Of a stretch of DNA of 64,000 bases, positions 1-7,351 are shown piece after piece. The stretch is from Sphingomonas sp. GC_Shp_5 (GTDB lineage Bacteria; Pseudomonadota; Alphaproteobacteria; Sphingomonadales; Sphingomonadaceae), in contig NZ_JALNUP010000010.1 of the NCBI RefSeq assembly GCF_026540855.1, forward strand, positions 62,001 through 126,000. Direction: 5' to 3'. Position numbers and translations under genes: made by a program. The notes under the pieces are model-generated. The model saw only the letters and a list, made by a program, of their open reading frames with translations, was not told the origin of the DNA and searched no databases. Position 1 is the first letter of the stretch. Every line of letters begins with the position of its first letter.

Positions 1-224
1 GCCGCTGCAATCGTCAATTCTGCTCCGGCTTCTTCTGGATTGTGGAAAGACGGAGCGCCGCGTACTACTTCAAGCCTGGCACTTCGCAACCCACAACGAA
101 CAGCACGTTGTTTGAGGCGTTCCGCGACGCTGACGCGGCCTTGGAACCGCCAATCCTCCGGCTGGTGGTTAATCGTCGGGGCGGTGACTGCGGCAAGCAG
201 CAGGACGCTGACAACAGCATTCAT
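1..224 (-). CDS. Exported hypothetical protein, 3' part outside window
   Basis: Reading the minus strand from an ATG at 224 gives an open frame to the window edge with no stop. It begins MNAVVSVLLLAAVTAP, a short hydrophobic leader that looks like a signal peptide, followed by a basic region (about 74 codons visible). A GGAG lies about 10 nt upstream of the ATG. I do not recognise the family. The mature part contains RVSVAERLKQRAVR and could be an exported protein of the same general class as the next gene. The C-terminus is missing because the window ends. Confidence 0.5.
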   Translation of the reverse strand, partial: MNAVVSVLLLAAVTAPTINHQPEDWRFQGRVSVAERLKQRAVRCGLRSARLEVVRGAPSFHNPEEAGAELTIAA

Positions 225-334
225 CCCATCAACTCCGATTTAAAGTTCCAGCAGCGTAAATGTTCTAGGCGATTAGGCGAACGCGTCCGCTTTTCACACG
301 AAGTACAAGCTGCGTATGGGTTGCATTTGACCGA

Positions 335-682
335 TTACGACTGGGTGTAGGTTAACGTGCGGGTCGATCGATGAAGCGAGTAGCTTAGCCTATGCCGAAT
401 GGCATCATCTGTAATGCGAAGAAGCTCGGCCTGCTTGATGTCGTCGGGCAGATTGATCGTCACCGACTCCGCTCCTACAGCTGTTGCAGCGGTCCAGTCT
501 AGTGAAGGGTACTTCGCCGCCTGGGAGGCGGCAAAGCGACTAAGCCGGATGGAAGAACCGCGCAGGGTGAGCGTATGCTCTCTGCCGATGGTCAGTGATC
601 GAGAGGAATGCGCGTTGCTGACTGCTACTGACGCGCCTATGAATAAAATCGCGGCGACGGTTAATTTAATCCGGGGAGACAT
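335..682 (-). CDS. Small exported hypothetical protein
   Basis: A 115-residue product begins MSPRIKLTVAAILFIGASVA, a clear signal peptide with a likely cleavage near SNAHS. The ATG at 682 is preceded by AGGAG at good spacing; a GTG two codons earlier is possible but less well placed. The mature region has mixed beta-type composition and contains ESVTINLPDDIKQAELLRI, with no recognised domain. It follows the partial gene at the left edge on the same strand, so periplasmic or secreted proteins may be co-expressed here. Function unknown. Confidence 0.55.
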   Translation of the reverse strand: MSPRIKLTVAAILFIGASVAVSNAHSSRSLTIGREHTLTLRGSSIRLSRFAASQAAKYPSLDWTAATAVGAESVTINLPDDIKQAELLRITDDAIRHRLSYSLHRSTRTLTYTQS

Positions 683-801
683 CGGCACTCTCCTAATGAC
701 GAGCTCTCCGACCCGCCGTGTCCACCATACGCGAACAGCGGCCGCCTACAATGGCCAGCTTGAAGAACGATCGCACCAGATCTTCGATTGAGTGCTGGCA
801 G

Positions 802-909
802 CTAACCAAAGTCTGTAGACTGGGCGGTCGCCAGAAGGTGCACCGATGAGGCGACCGCTTCGATCTCGGAAAGCGGTAGCTGGTTGAGCATGGCAGAACT
901 GATCTTCAC
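802..909 (-). pseudogene. 5' remnant of the paralogue at 3520-3789
   Basis: A GTG-initiated frame encodes 35 residues. The first 20 (VKISSAMLNQLPLSEIEAVA) match the start of the intact 89-residue protein at 3520-3789 almost exactly, after which similarity is lost and a stop follows. The nucleotide identity also extends upstream of the start. This is best read as the leftover 5' end of a duplicated gene. A genuine very short peptide gene cannot be excluded. Confidence 0.5.
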
Positions 910-987
910 CGTACCATGCTTCCTTGCTGAACGATCGTCTGCAATCGGGAAGCGTGATGGTAGGCCGGAATGGCGAGAACTGGGCGC
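861..987. repeat. Long direct repeat, copy 1
   Basis: About 127 bp here match 3741-3868 at roughly 90% identity by eye, starting at cgatctcggaaagcggtagc and ending at tggcgagaa-tgggcgc. The block spans the 5' end and upstream leader of the paralogous genes. In this copy its end abuts the core of the dispersed intergenic repeat at about 981. Confidence 0.75.
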
Positions 988-1066
988 TGTAAGCCTGGCC
1001 GCTTTCAAAGTCCGCTTTTCGGCCCACGAATGTCGCGACCTGGTGGTTAGCTGCCCTTCGCTGAAC
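981..1066. repeat. Dispersed intergenic repeat, copy 1
   Basis: The block gggcgctNNaagcctggccgct ... gtccgcttttc ... tgtcgcgacctggtgg recurs at 2198 and 5149 in the same orientation. It lies between genes. More diverged relatives appear near 2826-2900 and 4643-4735. It has no coding capacity that I trust. Confidence 0.7.
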
Positions 1067-1069
1067 AGC

Positions 1070-1522
1070 TTACGAGGTCAAAGAAGTCTTTCCAGCCGAA
1101 TGCTTTGTCGCCAGCACCTGCCGAGTCCGGAAAAGCATATGCGATGGCGCGCGGTCGCCCCTGTTTGGAACGCGATCAATCAGGTCATAAGCAGCATCAA
1201 AGCCGAGGTATTGTCTGTTGCCTTGTGGGCGGGGGCCACCATCCGGGCTGGGCGGCTGCCACCCCTTTGCCGTCACCTCTACCGTCGAGGCGACATTCTG
1301 AAGGCCATCGGTGCCGCCATTCCATGGCAGCCACCAGGACGTCTCGCCTGACCTTCGATCGCGGATCGCTAGGGCAAGGCCACTTGGCCAATCCGGCCCG
1401 CTGTCGACCGGGCGGTAATAAGCGGTCCAATCAGGATGGTGACGCAACACGTAGTATGCCCGCTCGACAGGACATTGGACGACCGAAGACGCGGCAAGCG
1501 CAAGCAATCCGAACATCGTCAT
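1070..1522 (-). CDS. Hypothetical protein with N-terminal leader
   Basis: This 150-residue product starts MTMFGLLALAASSVVQC, a short hydrophobic leader; the cysteine at residue 17 is not in a canonical lipobox. CAGGAG sits 7 nt before the ATG at 1522. The rest is rich in W, P and G (SGETSWWLPWNGGTDGLQN) and may be a periplasmic beta-rich domain. The family is not recognised. Its 3' end lies just beyond the dispersed repeat. Confidence 0.55.
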   Translation of the reverse strand: MTMFGLLALAASSVVQCPVERAYYVLRHHPDWTAYYRPVDSGPDWPSGLALAIRDRRSGETSWWLPWNGGTDGLQNVASTVEVTAKGWQPPSPDGGPRPQGNRQYLGFDAAYDLIDRVPNRGDRAPSHMLFRTRQVLATKHSAGKTSLTS

Positions 1523-1707
1523 GGTCGACTCCTGAGAAACGATCCCATCCTAGCCAAGATCGGAACGTCCACAATTGGGCGATCGCGGACAGGCTGCTCC
1601 TGGCCCCTGCTTTCCGAGCGCGAACGACTCAATCTGGTAGCGAGCGGAATGGCGGCTTTCCGGATCAATGTGTAGAATGCGGACGGCGGGCGTGGCATTG
1701 ACCTCTC

Positions 1708-2163
1708 ATGTCAGATCAACCGGACCTGCGTTTTTGTGGCTTCTCGCTCTGGGTGGATCGGCGTCAGTTTCCAAATACGTCGGATGACTTGGACGGCAAC
1801 TGGCTGGTCGTTCGGGCGCGCATGGAAGCGAGCGGTGCGCGCGTAGAGTGTGAAGGGCCGGTTCTAGAGACCACGGACATCAAGCGGTTCCGCGAACAAC
1901 TGGCCGCGATGGTCGCGGTCTTATCAGGTGAAGCCACGCTCGCGGGTTCTGAACCGGAAATCAATATTGTTTTGACACTGCGAAAGATAGGCCACGTTGA
2001 AGGGGCTATTGAACTTACTGCTGACCACGTGAATCAAGAGCATCGCTTCGCAGTAGAGGCGGACCAGTCCTACCTACCCGGACTTGTTCAATCGTGTGAT
2101 TCAATTCTGGAACGATTTCCGGTGATAGAAGCGGGGAGCACGGCTGAACGAATGGTATGGTAG
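1708..2163 (+). CDS. WapI-type immunity-like protein
   Basis: A 151-residue soluble protein. The pattern NWLVVRARME, then VLETTDIKRFREQL, then EPEINIVLTLRKIGHVEG and a late DQSYLPGL segment resembles the WapI-family immunity fold, in which a small beta-rich protein neutralises a cognate toxin. This is family recognition by eye and not proof. No toxin gene lies next to it. The last few residues read towards the dispersed repeat that starts at 2198, so the C-terminus may have been altered by the repeat. Start: ATG shortly after a purine-poor leader with no strong ribosome-binding site. Confidence 0.55.
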   Translation: MSDQPDLRFCGFSLWVDRRQFPNTSDDLDGNWLVVRARMEASGARVECEGPVLETTDIKRFREQLAAMVAVLSGEATLAGSEPEINIVLTLRKIGHVEGAIELTADHVNQEHRFAVEADQSYLPGLVQSCDSILERFPVIEAGSTAERMVW

Positions 2164-2197
2164 GCGAATAGGACTGCTGAGGTCGGACGTCCGCAGA

Positions 2198-2274
2198 TAG
2201 GGCGCTTTCAGCCTGGCCGCTTCTGGGGTCCGCTTTGCCGATCGCGGACGGCGCGACCTGGTGGAAAGCGGCCT
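2198..2274. repeat. Dispersed intergenic repeat, copy 2
   Basis: Same core as at 981 and 5149: gggcgctttcagcctggccg, then gggtccgcttt, then cgcgacctggtgg. The 3' end of the minus-strand lipoprotein gene (2208-2804) reads through this copy, so the repeat supplies its last residues. Confidence 0.75.
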
Positions 2275-2804
2275 GAAGGAAATCGGCCGATGGAGCGGAT
2301 CGGGACAGGCGTCTCGACCATCTTCTGACCGGTGTAGCTACCACCACGAAACTTCAGACATTGTGGCGTCTGGAAATCCATCTCGCGGGCAAATACCAGG
2401 CTCCGCATCTGATAAGTCCGCTTTACTGGGTGACTTCTCAGAGCCGCTCGCATCGCATTGGCGTCAGCAATTTGGATCCCGTTTAGGCGAGGCTCGGTCC
2501 CGACATTGGTCTCACGTCCAGTGGCACATTCGACAATGTAAACATGAGGGTAGACCTCCCAACGGGCAATCCGCTCGGCATCTTCCCGGCTGATCAAAGC
2601 CTGCAGCATGACCCAAGCTCCCGCGGCATCAGGGCGAGCCGATGAGGCTTCAGGATCGTTGTGAATTTCTTCCGGTGAGGCGGCGCGGGCAACGACTTGT
2701 GTCGGATTGATCCCCACCGAGCACCCAACGAGCATCGTTGTTAAGCCCGCTGCTATAATGAGTGGGAAGTGCTTCACCGCCTCGGTATACTGATTGTAGT
2801 TCAT
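2208..2804 (-). CDS. Putative lipoprotein with repeat-encoded tail
   Basis: A 198-residue product. Residues 13-28 (FPLIIAAGLTTMLVGC) form a type II signal peptide with lipobox LVGC, so the mature protein is probably lipid-anchored at the cysteine. The central part (EDAERIARWEVYPHVYIVEC) is plausibly globular. The final ~25 residues, RFPSGRFPPGRAVRDRQSG onward, are a translation of the dispersed repeat and are unlikely to belong to the original protein, so the natural stop has probably been lost. Function unknown. Confidence 0.5.
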   Translation of the reverse strand: MNYNQYTEAVKHFPLIIAAGLTTMLVGCSVGINPTQVVARAASPEEIHNDPEASSARPDAAGAWVMLQALISREDAERIARWEVYPHVYIVECATGRETNVGTEPRLNGIQIADANAMRAALRSHPVKRTYQMRSLVFAREMDFQTPQCLKFRGGSYTGQKMVETPVPIRSIGRFPSGRFPPGRAVRDRQSGPQKRPG

Positions 2805-2924
2805 GTCCGCTATTGGGCGCGAGACGACTAGCCGCTTCCAGGGCCGGCTTCGCCGATCGCGAACGTCGCAACCTCGTGGAAACCGGACTGTCTGCTTTCG
2901 GATGGGTGACTGGCGATGGCGAAC

Positions 2925-3431
2925 CTACTGATGCCTTGCGTCATGGGTAAAACGTAGGTGGCGGCTTGGCTGTCCGTCATCAAGAAATGCGAGTATATCG
3001 GACGACAGCCCGCGTAGTCGCTGGGCAACGTGTCGCGACTGCACAGGCGACCAAAGCCGCGCCGGCAGCCACCACGGCGCGCCCCAAAAGCAGATATATT
3101 GCGTCGGTCGCTTGACGACGTTTGCCGCTCGCACCCAATTCTGCGATCCCGTAGCGAGACGACGCTCAACTCGCATTTGGAGGGAGGGCCGGTGATATTT
3201 GTCGAAACTAAAGGTAATTCCCTCGACTTCTTCCTCTGTTGCACGTTCCAGCCTAATCTCTCTGGCTGAGATCACGTCGCTCTCGTCTCCCATGTACCGC
3301 GACACGCGCTCGAAGCCTTCCCTAAAGTAAAGCGGCAGGACCTCCCTGATTATCTGATCTACCAGACCAATCAGGGATGGACCGCCTAAGCGAGACCATG
3401 TTTCCAAGCTGGTTTTCAAGGTATTTGCCAT
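2925..3431 (-). CDS. Hypothetical protein
   Basis: A 168-residue product, MANTLKTSLETWSRL..., without a signal peptide. The first 80 residues are amphipathic and acidic (EIRLERATEEEVEGITFSF). A short aromatic stretch (YICFWGAPWWLPARLW) precedes a helical C-terminus (LRGLSSDILAFLDDG). No family recognised. It belongs to the cluster of small orphan genes between repeats. Start: ATG at 3431 with only a weak AGG upstream. Confidence 0.5.
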   Translation of the reverse strand: MANTLKTSLETWSRLGGPSLIGLVDQIIREVLPLYFREGFERVSRYMGDESDVISAREIRLERATEEEVEGITFSFDKYHRPSLQMRVERRLATGSQNWVRAANVVKRPTQYICFWGAPWWLPARLWSPVQSRHVAQRLRGLSSDILAFLDDGQPSRHLRFTHDARHQ

Positions 3432-3519
3432 TCTACGGACCTAACCCGACCGGGGAACCGGAACGAACAGCGTGTTGCGAGCAACCCATCAGAACTATTG
3501 GACGGCAGAAGGTGGGCGA

Positions 3520-3789
3520 TCATCGCCGCTTAAACGCGATTGTCTCGCTTGTTGCGAAAGGCGGACCAACCACCGCCTCATACCAATCGCTTCGAAATTC
3601 CGGCAGAGCCGAGAGGTGGGCAACAAGTGCCTGCCACCCATCCGCCTCTTCGTGGAAGGTCCAGACGCAGCCCTGTATTTCCACGTTGCAGCAGATCAGG
3701 TCCGTTGTGATCTCGTCGCGCTTGTAAAAGGCGACTGCGTCGATCTCGGAAAGCGGTAGCTGATTGAGCATGGCAGAACTGATCGTCAC
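3520..3789 (-). CDS. Small hypothetical protein, intact paralogue
   Basis: An 89-residue protein, (V)TISSAMLNQLPLSEIDAVAF..., ending in WYEAVVGPPFATSETIAFKR. The start may be the GTG at 3789 or the ATG at 3771; neither has a good ribosome-binding site. It is acidic and soluble with WTFHEEADGWQAL in the middle. A truncated copy of its first codons plus leader occurs at 802-909. I do not know its function. Proteins of this type sit among immunity-like genes, which suggests but does not show a related role. Confidence 0.55.
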   Translation of the reverse strand: MTISSAMLNQLPLSEIDAVAFYKRDEITTDLICCNVEIQGCVWTFHEEADGWQALVAHLSALPEFRSDWYEAVVGPPFATSETIAFKRR

Positions 3790-3868
3790 CGTACCATGCT
3801 GCCCTGCTGAACGATCGTTCGCAATCGGGAAGCGTGATGGTGGCCGAGAATGGCGAGAAATGGGCGCC
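3741..3868. repeat. Long direct repeat, copy 2
   Basis: Partner of 861-987. It covers the first codons and the leader of the gene at 3520-3789. Differences from copy 1 are scattered point changes, so the duplication is not very recent. Confidence 0.75.
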
Positions 3869-4028
3869 TGCCGTCCGTCTGCTTTTCTCCCCCGATAGCC
3901 GGCGGTCGGCTTTCAAGCGATGCGATCGCCTCGGGAGCGTCGGAACGGCTTGAGGTGGTGGAAGGCGGAACGAGCGCTTTAGAGCAGCGAGGGGTGGAAA
4001 GCTGCCGTCCTTGCGGCGATGATGCCGC

Positions 4029-4595
4029 ATGACTGATGCCACAGAAATTGGAGTGCCATATCCGAGCGAGATGGCGGGGCCCGTCGACAAATGGTCTGAG
4101 CAAATCTACGCGGCCTTTTGCGATTGGCCTATCGCCCGGACGGGTGAGTGGACCCGCTGGGAGCCGGGCTATCTCTTGCTGACGATCACGCACGTCGACG
4201 CCAGCGAGGTGGAGCCGATTGTGCTGTATTCCGCCGATGAAGAACTGACCGTAGCGTTCGGTTATTGGGAAACTCACAACCCAGCCCCGTATGAACTCTG
4301 GGACGCGGAGGCAGGCGTGATCGCCAAACACGCCAAATTGCTTGTCGAGCAATGGTTAAACGGTAGCATTCGCACTGCCGTCCTCACTGATGCAACCGGC
4401 AAATGGTGCGGAAGTACCACCATTGAGCCGGGGGAGCTTGCGCCGCAGTTGGAGGCTGCTGCACGGTGGGTGCGCGACTTTCATCCGGAGCAGGTGGAAG
4501 TCCGCACACCTCGCAAGCGCGATTGGAAGACCTACCCTATCGAACCAGAGTGGCTGAAGCTGGCCGCGCTCTCGCCCAATAGGCTACCGGAATAA
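4029..4595 (+). CDS. Hypothetical protein
   Basis: A 188-residue soluble acidic protein, MTDATEIGVPYPSEMAGP..., with alternating hydrophobic strands (GYLLLTITHV, EELTVAFGYWETH) and a helix around ELAPQLEAAARWVRDF. It has no signal peptide and no recognised domain. Its size and composition fit the small beta/alpha immunity-type proteins around it, but I have no motif evidence for that. The ATG overlaps the end of a codon-rich leader with no clear ribosome-binding site. Confidence 0.55.
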   Translation: MTDATEIGVPYPSEMAGPVDKWSEQIYAAFCDWPIARTGEWTRWEPGYLLLTITHVDASEVEPIVLYSADEELTVAFGYWETHNPAPYELWDAEAGVIAKHAKLLVEQWLNGSIRTAVLTDATGKWCGSTTIEPGELAPQLEAAARWVRDFHPEQVEVRTPRKRDWKTYPIEPEWLKLAALSPNRLPE

Positions 4596-4751
4596 ACGAC
4601 GACAACGTCTGCTTTTAAGCAGGAGATAGAGGCAATCTAACGTCGGCGATTGGCCGACTGCCGTACGTCGCTTCGGATCACTACCGATCAGCAGCGCGAA
4701 GGTCGCGACGTGGTGATTGGCTGCCGTTCCGTCGCTGGGCTATCTTGCCGC

Positions 4752-5138
4752 ATGGTTGATCGCACGATGCTCCAATTCGACTATGAGGACGTTCACGGGC
4801 AAACGGTGAGCGGGGTCGTGGGGCGCAGAGATGGGCCTGCCGGTTGGGATTCCATCGCCTTTGTAATCGAAACTCGTGCCGTCGTGCTTCGGGTTGATCC
4901 CAACACCGATGAAGTCGTCGTCACCTTGGAAGATGCCCCCGATCTTGCAAGCGACTGGATTGAAGTCGCGGAGATTGCCGGCGCCATCGGCTTTGCGCTC
5001 GGATGGTGCTGGATAGGTCGGAACTACCGTGGCTACCTCGACATGTTTACGTTGTCATTTTCCGACATCGACCCGCAAATCTGCTTCCTTGGCGAGGCCT
5101 CCACGCTCACTATCAAACACATCATCGCGAGCCGCTGA
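4752..5138 (+). CDS. DUF6334-like hypothetical protein
   Basis: A 128-residue protein from the ATG at 4752 (MVDRTMLQFDYEDVHG). An upstream TTG at 4650 would add 34 residues, but those codons lie in a diverged copy of the dispersed repeat, so the internal ATG (or the next one at 4767) is preferred. The C-terminal half (GYLDMFTLSFSDIDPQICF ... STLTIKHI) resembles the small DUF6334 family seen near toxin/immunity loci. That assignment is from memory of the pattern and is tentative. Confidence 0.45.
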   Translation: MVDRTMLQFDYEDVHGQTVSGVVGRRDGPAGWDSIAFVIETRAVVLRVDPNTDEVVVTLEDAPDLASDWIEVAEIAGAIGFALGWCWIGRNYRGYLDMFTLSFSDIDPQICFLGEASTLTIKHIIASR

Positions 5139-5148
5139 ACGTCTGTAG

Positions 5149-5229
5149 TTGGGCGCTTTCAGCCTGGCCGCTCCGCGGGTCCGCTTTTCATCTCGCGAAT
5201 GTCGCGACCTGGTGGCTAGCTGCCGTTCG
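5149..5229. repeat. Dispersed intergenic repeat, copy 3
   Basis: Same core as at 981 and 2198, ending tcgcgacctggtggctagct. It overlaps the last codons of the minus-strand gene at 5216-5509. Confidence 0.75.
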
Positions 5230-5509
5230 ATGTCGTGTCGTCGGTCGTAAGCAGCTCCGGCTTCTCAATTAAGCGGCCTTGCGGAACATCACTGGCGATC
5301 ATGCCGGTTTTCGCCATCAGCCAGAGCCTCCAGAGCAAAAAGCACATCCATAATGCCGCGATCACGATGCCCGGAATGCGCCACCAGTCCCCGAAAATGG
5401 GGGTGGCGAAGAGGGGAAACGCGCCAGCAGCATACAGCAGCTTGCCCGCGTAGAGGCTTCCGGACTGGACTTCATCAACCCAGATGCGGAACCGCTGATA
5501 GATCGTCAC
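5216..5509 (-). CDS. Small membrane protein
   Basis: A 97-residue product starting at a GTG (MTIYQRFRIWVDEVQ...), with GGAGG five bases upstream. Two hydrophobic segments, LYAGKLLYAAGAFPLFATPI and GIVIAALWMCFLLWRLWLM, predict two membrane passes, followed by a polar tail ending in the edge of the dispersed repeat. Family and function unknown. Confidence 0.55.
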   Translation of the reverse strand: MTIYQRFRIWVDEVQSGSLYAGKLLYAAGAFPLFATPIFGDWWRIPGIVIAALWMCFLLWRLWLMAKTGMIASDVPQGRLIEKPELLTTDDTTSNGS

Positions 5510-5652
5510 GAAGCCTCCATTCAGCGAAACCTAACAGGTTCGCCAATGTCGGCAATTGGGCGGAAGCTGTCCGGCTGCTTCTGGGTCGGCATAGGCGATG
5601 GCGGCCGCTGGGGAGACGTGCTGGAGTTTTTGAGGCAAATTCCGGCAAAGTC

Positions 5653-6669
5653 TCAAATGCTCCCGATCTTACCACGGATCCGCGTCGTAAGACTCGCGAT
5701 TTCATCGCTGAGTCCCTTTACCTCCAGCGCAACGACGCCAAACGTTCTGCCCTCATTGCCTGCGCGAGCAGCCTCGATTTGAGCGTTGATCGCGATCAGA
5801 CGTACCCTGTCGTTTACCTGTCGCAGCTCATCGGTCAGTCTTGCCGCCACTTCCGAAGCCTGGACAGTCTTGGCGAACTCCTGCCCTGCCGATATAGCCA
5901 TGACCTCCGTGCGCTCTGCGGTGTCGGTCAGCTCGGCCTCAAAGGATGCGACCAGCGCGTTCATGCAATCGAGCATGTCGGTTGCGACGAAGCGAGCCAA
6001 GGCGGCGATATCGTCTTTGAGCAGGATCAGCTCATCACCACGTCGAAGCAGCGTACCCGCGTCATGTTCGAACCGCTGGCAGACCGGCTCGTAGTGATTG
6101 AGCCTCGACGCCATATGCTCAGTCAGCCAGGAAGATAAACGGCGATCTATGTCGATCATCGAATGGTCGCCGCCGATGCCGCGCGCGAGACGACGCCATT
6201 CCTCAAAGGCTTCGACAGCAGAGGCGAGATACTTAGCTCGCTCGCGGCCGCTGGCATCCACCGCAAGCAGGAGAAACATGGCGACCCGGTGCGAAAAGAG
6301 CCGCAGGCGACCACCCTTGTTTATAAGGCGGCCGAGCAGCCCTTTCCATGCAGCGCGGACATGGGGATCGTCTTCGGGGCGTTCGAACGTGCTGGCCGTT
6401 GCCAGGCTGGTGGCAACGATTTCTTCCACAACGCCCCTTCGCGACACAGCCGAACCATAGCTGTTGTAGGGCGTGTTGCAATGGGGACAGGATGCGATCA
6501 CCGTATCGGTCGTCTCGTATAGCGCGATGACGTGGTTCGGGTAGCGCTCCGACTGCAACTCTGAACGGCGAGGTCTGCGTTCGGGAAACGTCTCTCTATA
6601 GTTGGAGCGGCCAGATCTGGGTGACAGTGGAAGGGCAGCTTTGGAAAGGCATGCTGCGACAGCCAACAT
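5653..6669 (-). CDS. Soluble chemoreceptor-like protein with PilJ-like segment
   Basis: Up to 338 residues; the true start may be downstream of the ATG at 6669 because the first ~50 residues are basic and low in information. Around residues 105-155, INKGGRLRLFSHRVAMFLLL resembles the conserved 'GRQRMLSQR' helix of PilJ-type sensor domains. The C-terminus contains the conserved hairpin tip of methyl-accepting chemotaxis proteins, AINAQIEAARAGNEGRTFG followed by VVALEVKGL. The protein stops about 25 residues later, so the returning half of the hairpin is much shorter than usual. There is a CPHC pair (possible metal or redox site) near residue 60. No membrane segment is obvious, so it is probably cytoplasmic. 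No cheA/cheW is nearby. Confidence 0.65.
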   Translation of the reverse strand: MLAVAACLSKAALPLSPRSGRSNYRETFPERRPRRSELQSERYPNHVIALYETTDTVIASCPHCNTPYNSYGSAVSRRGVVEEIVATSLATASTFERPEDDPHVRAAWKGLLGRLINKGGRLRLFSHRVAMFLLLAVDASGRERAKYLASAVEAFEEWRRLARGIGGDHSMIDIDRRLSSWLTEHMASRLNHYEPVCQRFEHDAGTLLRRGDELILLKDDIAALARFVATDMLDCMNALVASFEAELTDTAERTEVMAISAGQEFAKTVQASEVAARLTDELRQVNDRVRLIAINAQIEAARAGNEGRTFGVVALEVKGLSDEIASLTTRIRGKIGSI

Positions 6670-6916
6670 TGCGCGGCGCTACCTTTCCCAGAAAGGAAGG
6701 TCGAACGAGAAAGCCGGAGCGTGACGGTGGTGTCGCCACCGCTGAAAGAGCCGCGTTCCCAAAACGTGTTCCCGATTGAGTTTTCCCGAAATTGCCTGCC
6801 GGACATGGAAAAATGGGAATCGTGCGGTTGGCTCGAATGGCCGGTTCCGGGATCGCGCACACACAGACTGAACGGCCGGGAGTGGACGCATCCGGCGTCT
6901 TGCTACGGGTTTGCAC

Positions 6917-7342
6917 TCACTCCGTCTCGGCGGCGGACCTCGGCCAGACGTCCTCGGGGATCTCGTCGAGCAGGCTCTTGCCGCTGGCAAAGCGTCGACC
7001 GAGCGTCTCCACGAAGCCCTCATAGCGCTTGCGCCCCTTCACCTGCGCCGCCGCCTGATCCTCGTCGGGAAGCGGAGGCGTCACGGACAACCAGAAGCGC
7101 ACGAACAAGGTCAGCGCCTCCGTTGTAAGACCCGTGTTGCGCTCCAGCCGCTGCACCTGCCGCGACAGCCGATCGAGTCTCCGCGCGAACGCCGCCTCCA
7201 TCCGGTCGGCGCCGTCGGGTGACAGGTAGGACGCCACCGCCGCCTCCACAATCGCCGATCTTGATATACGCCGCCGGATCGCCAGCTCATCGACCTGCTT
7301 GGCGAGTGTCGGCGGGAAATAGACGTTGAGCCGGGTTCGCAT
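6917..7342 (-). CDS. CopG/ribbon-helix-helix regulator of transfer module
   Basis: A 141-residue protein beginning MRTRLNVYFPPTLAKQVDEL, a typical ribbon-helix-helix DNA-binding start (beta strand, then RISRSAIVEAAVASYL helix). A coiled segment RLDRLSRQVQRLERNTGL follows. AGGAGG lies immediately upstream of the ATG. It is the last gene of the minus-strand mobilisation operon, 9 bp after traG, the usual position of the CopG gene in such modules. It probably represses or autoregulates transfer genes. After it the trbB-type genes would normally follow, but they are missing here. Confidence 0.8.
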   Translation of the reverse strand: MRTRLNVYFPPTLAKQVDELAIRRRISRSAIVEAAVASYLSPDGADRMEAAFARRLDRLSRQVQRLERNTGLTTEALTLFVRFWLSVTPPLPDEDQAAAQVKGRKRYEGFVETLGRRFASGKSLLDEIPEDVWPRSAAETE

Positions 7343-7351
7343 GACGGCCTC

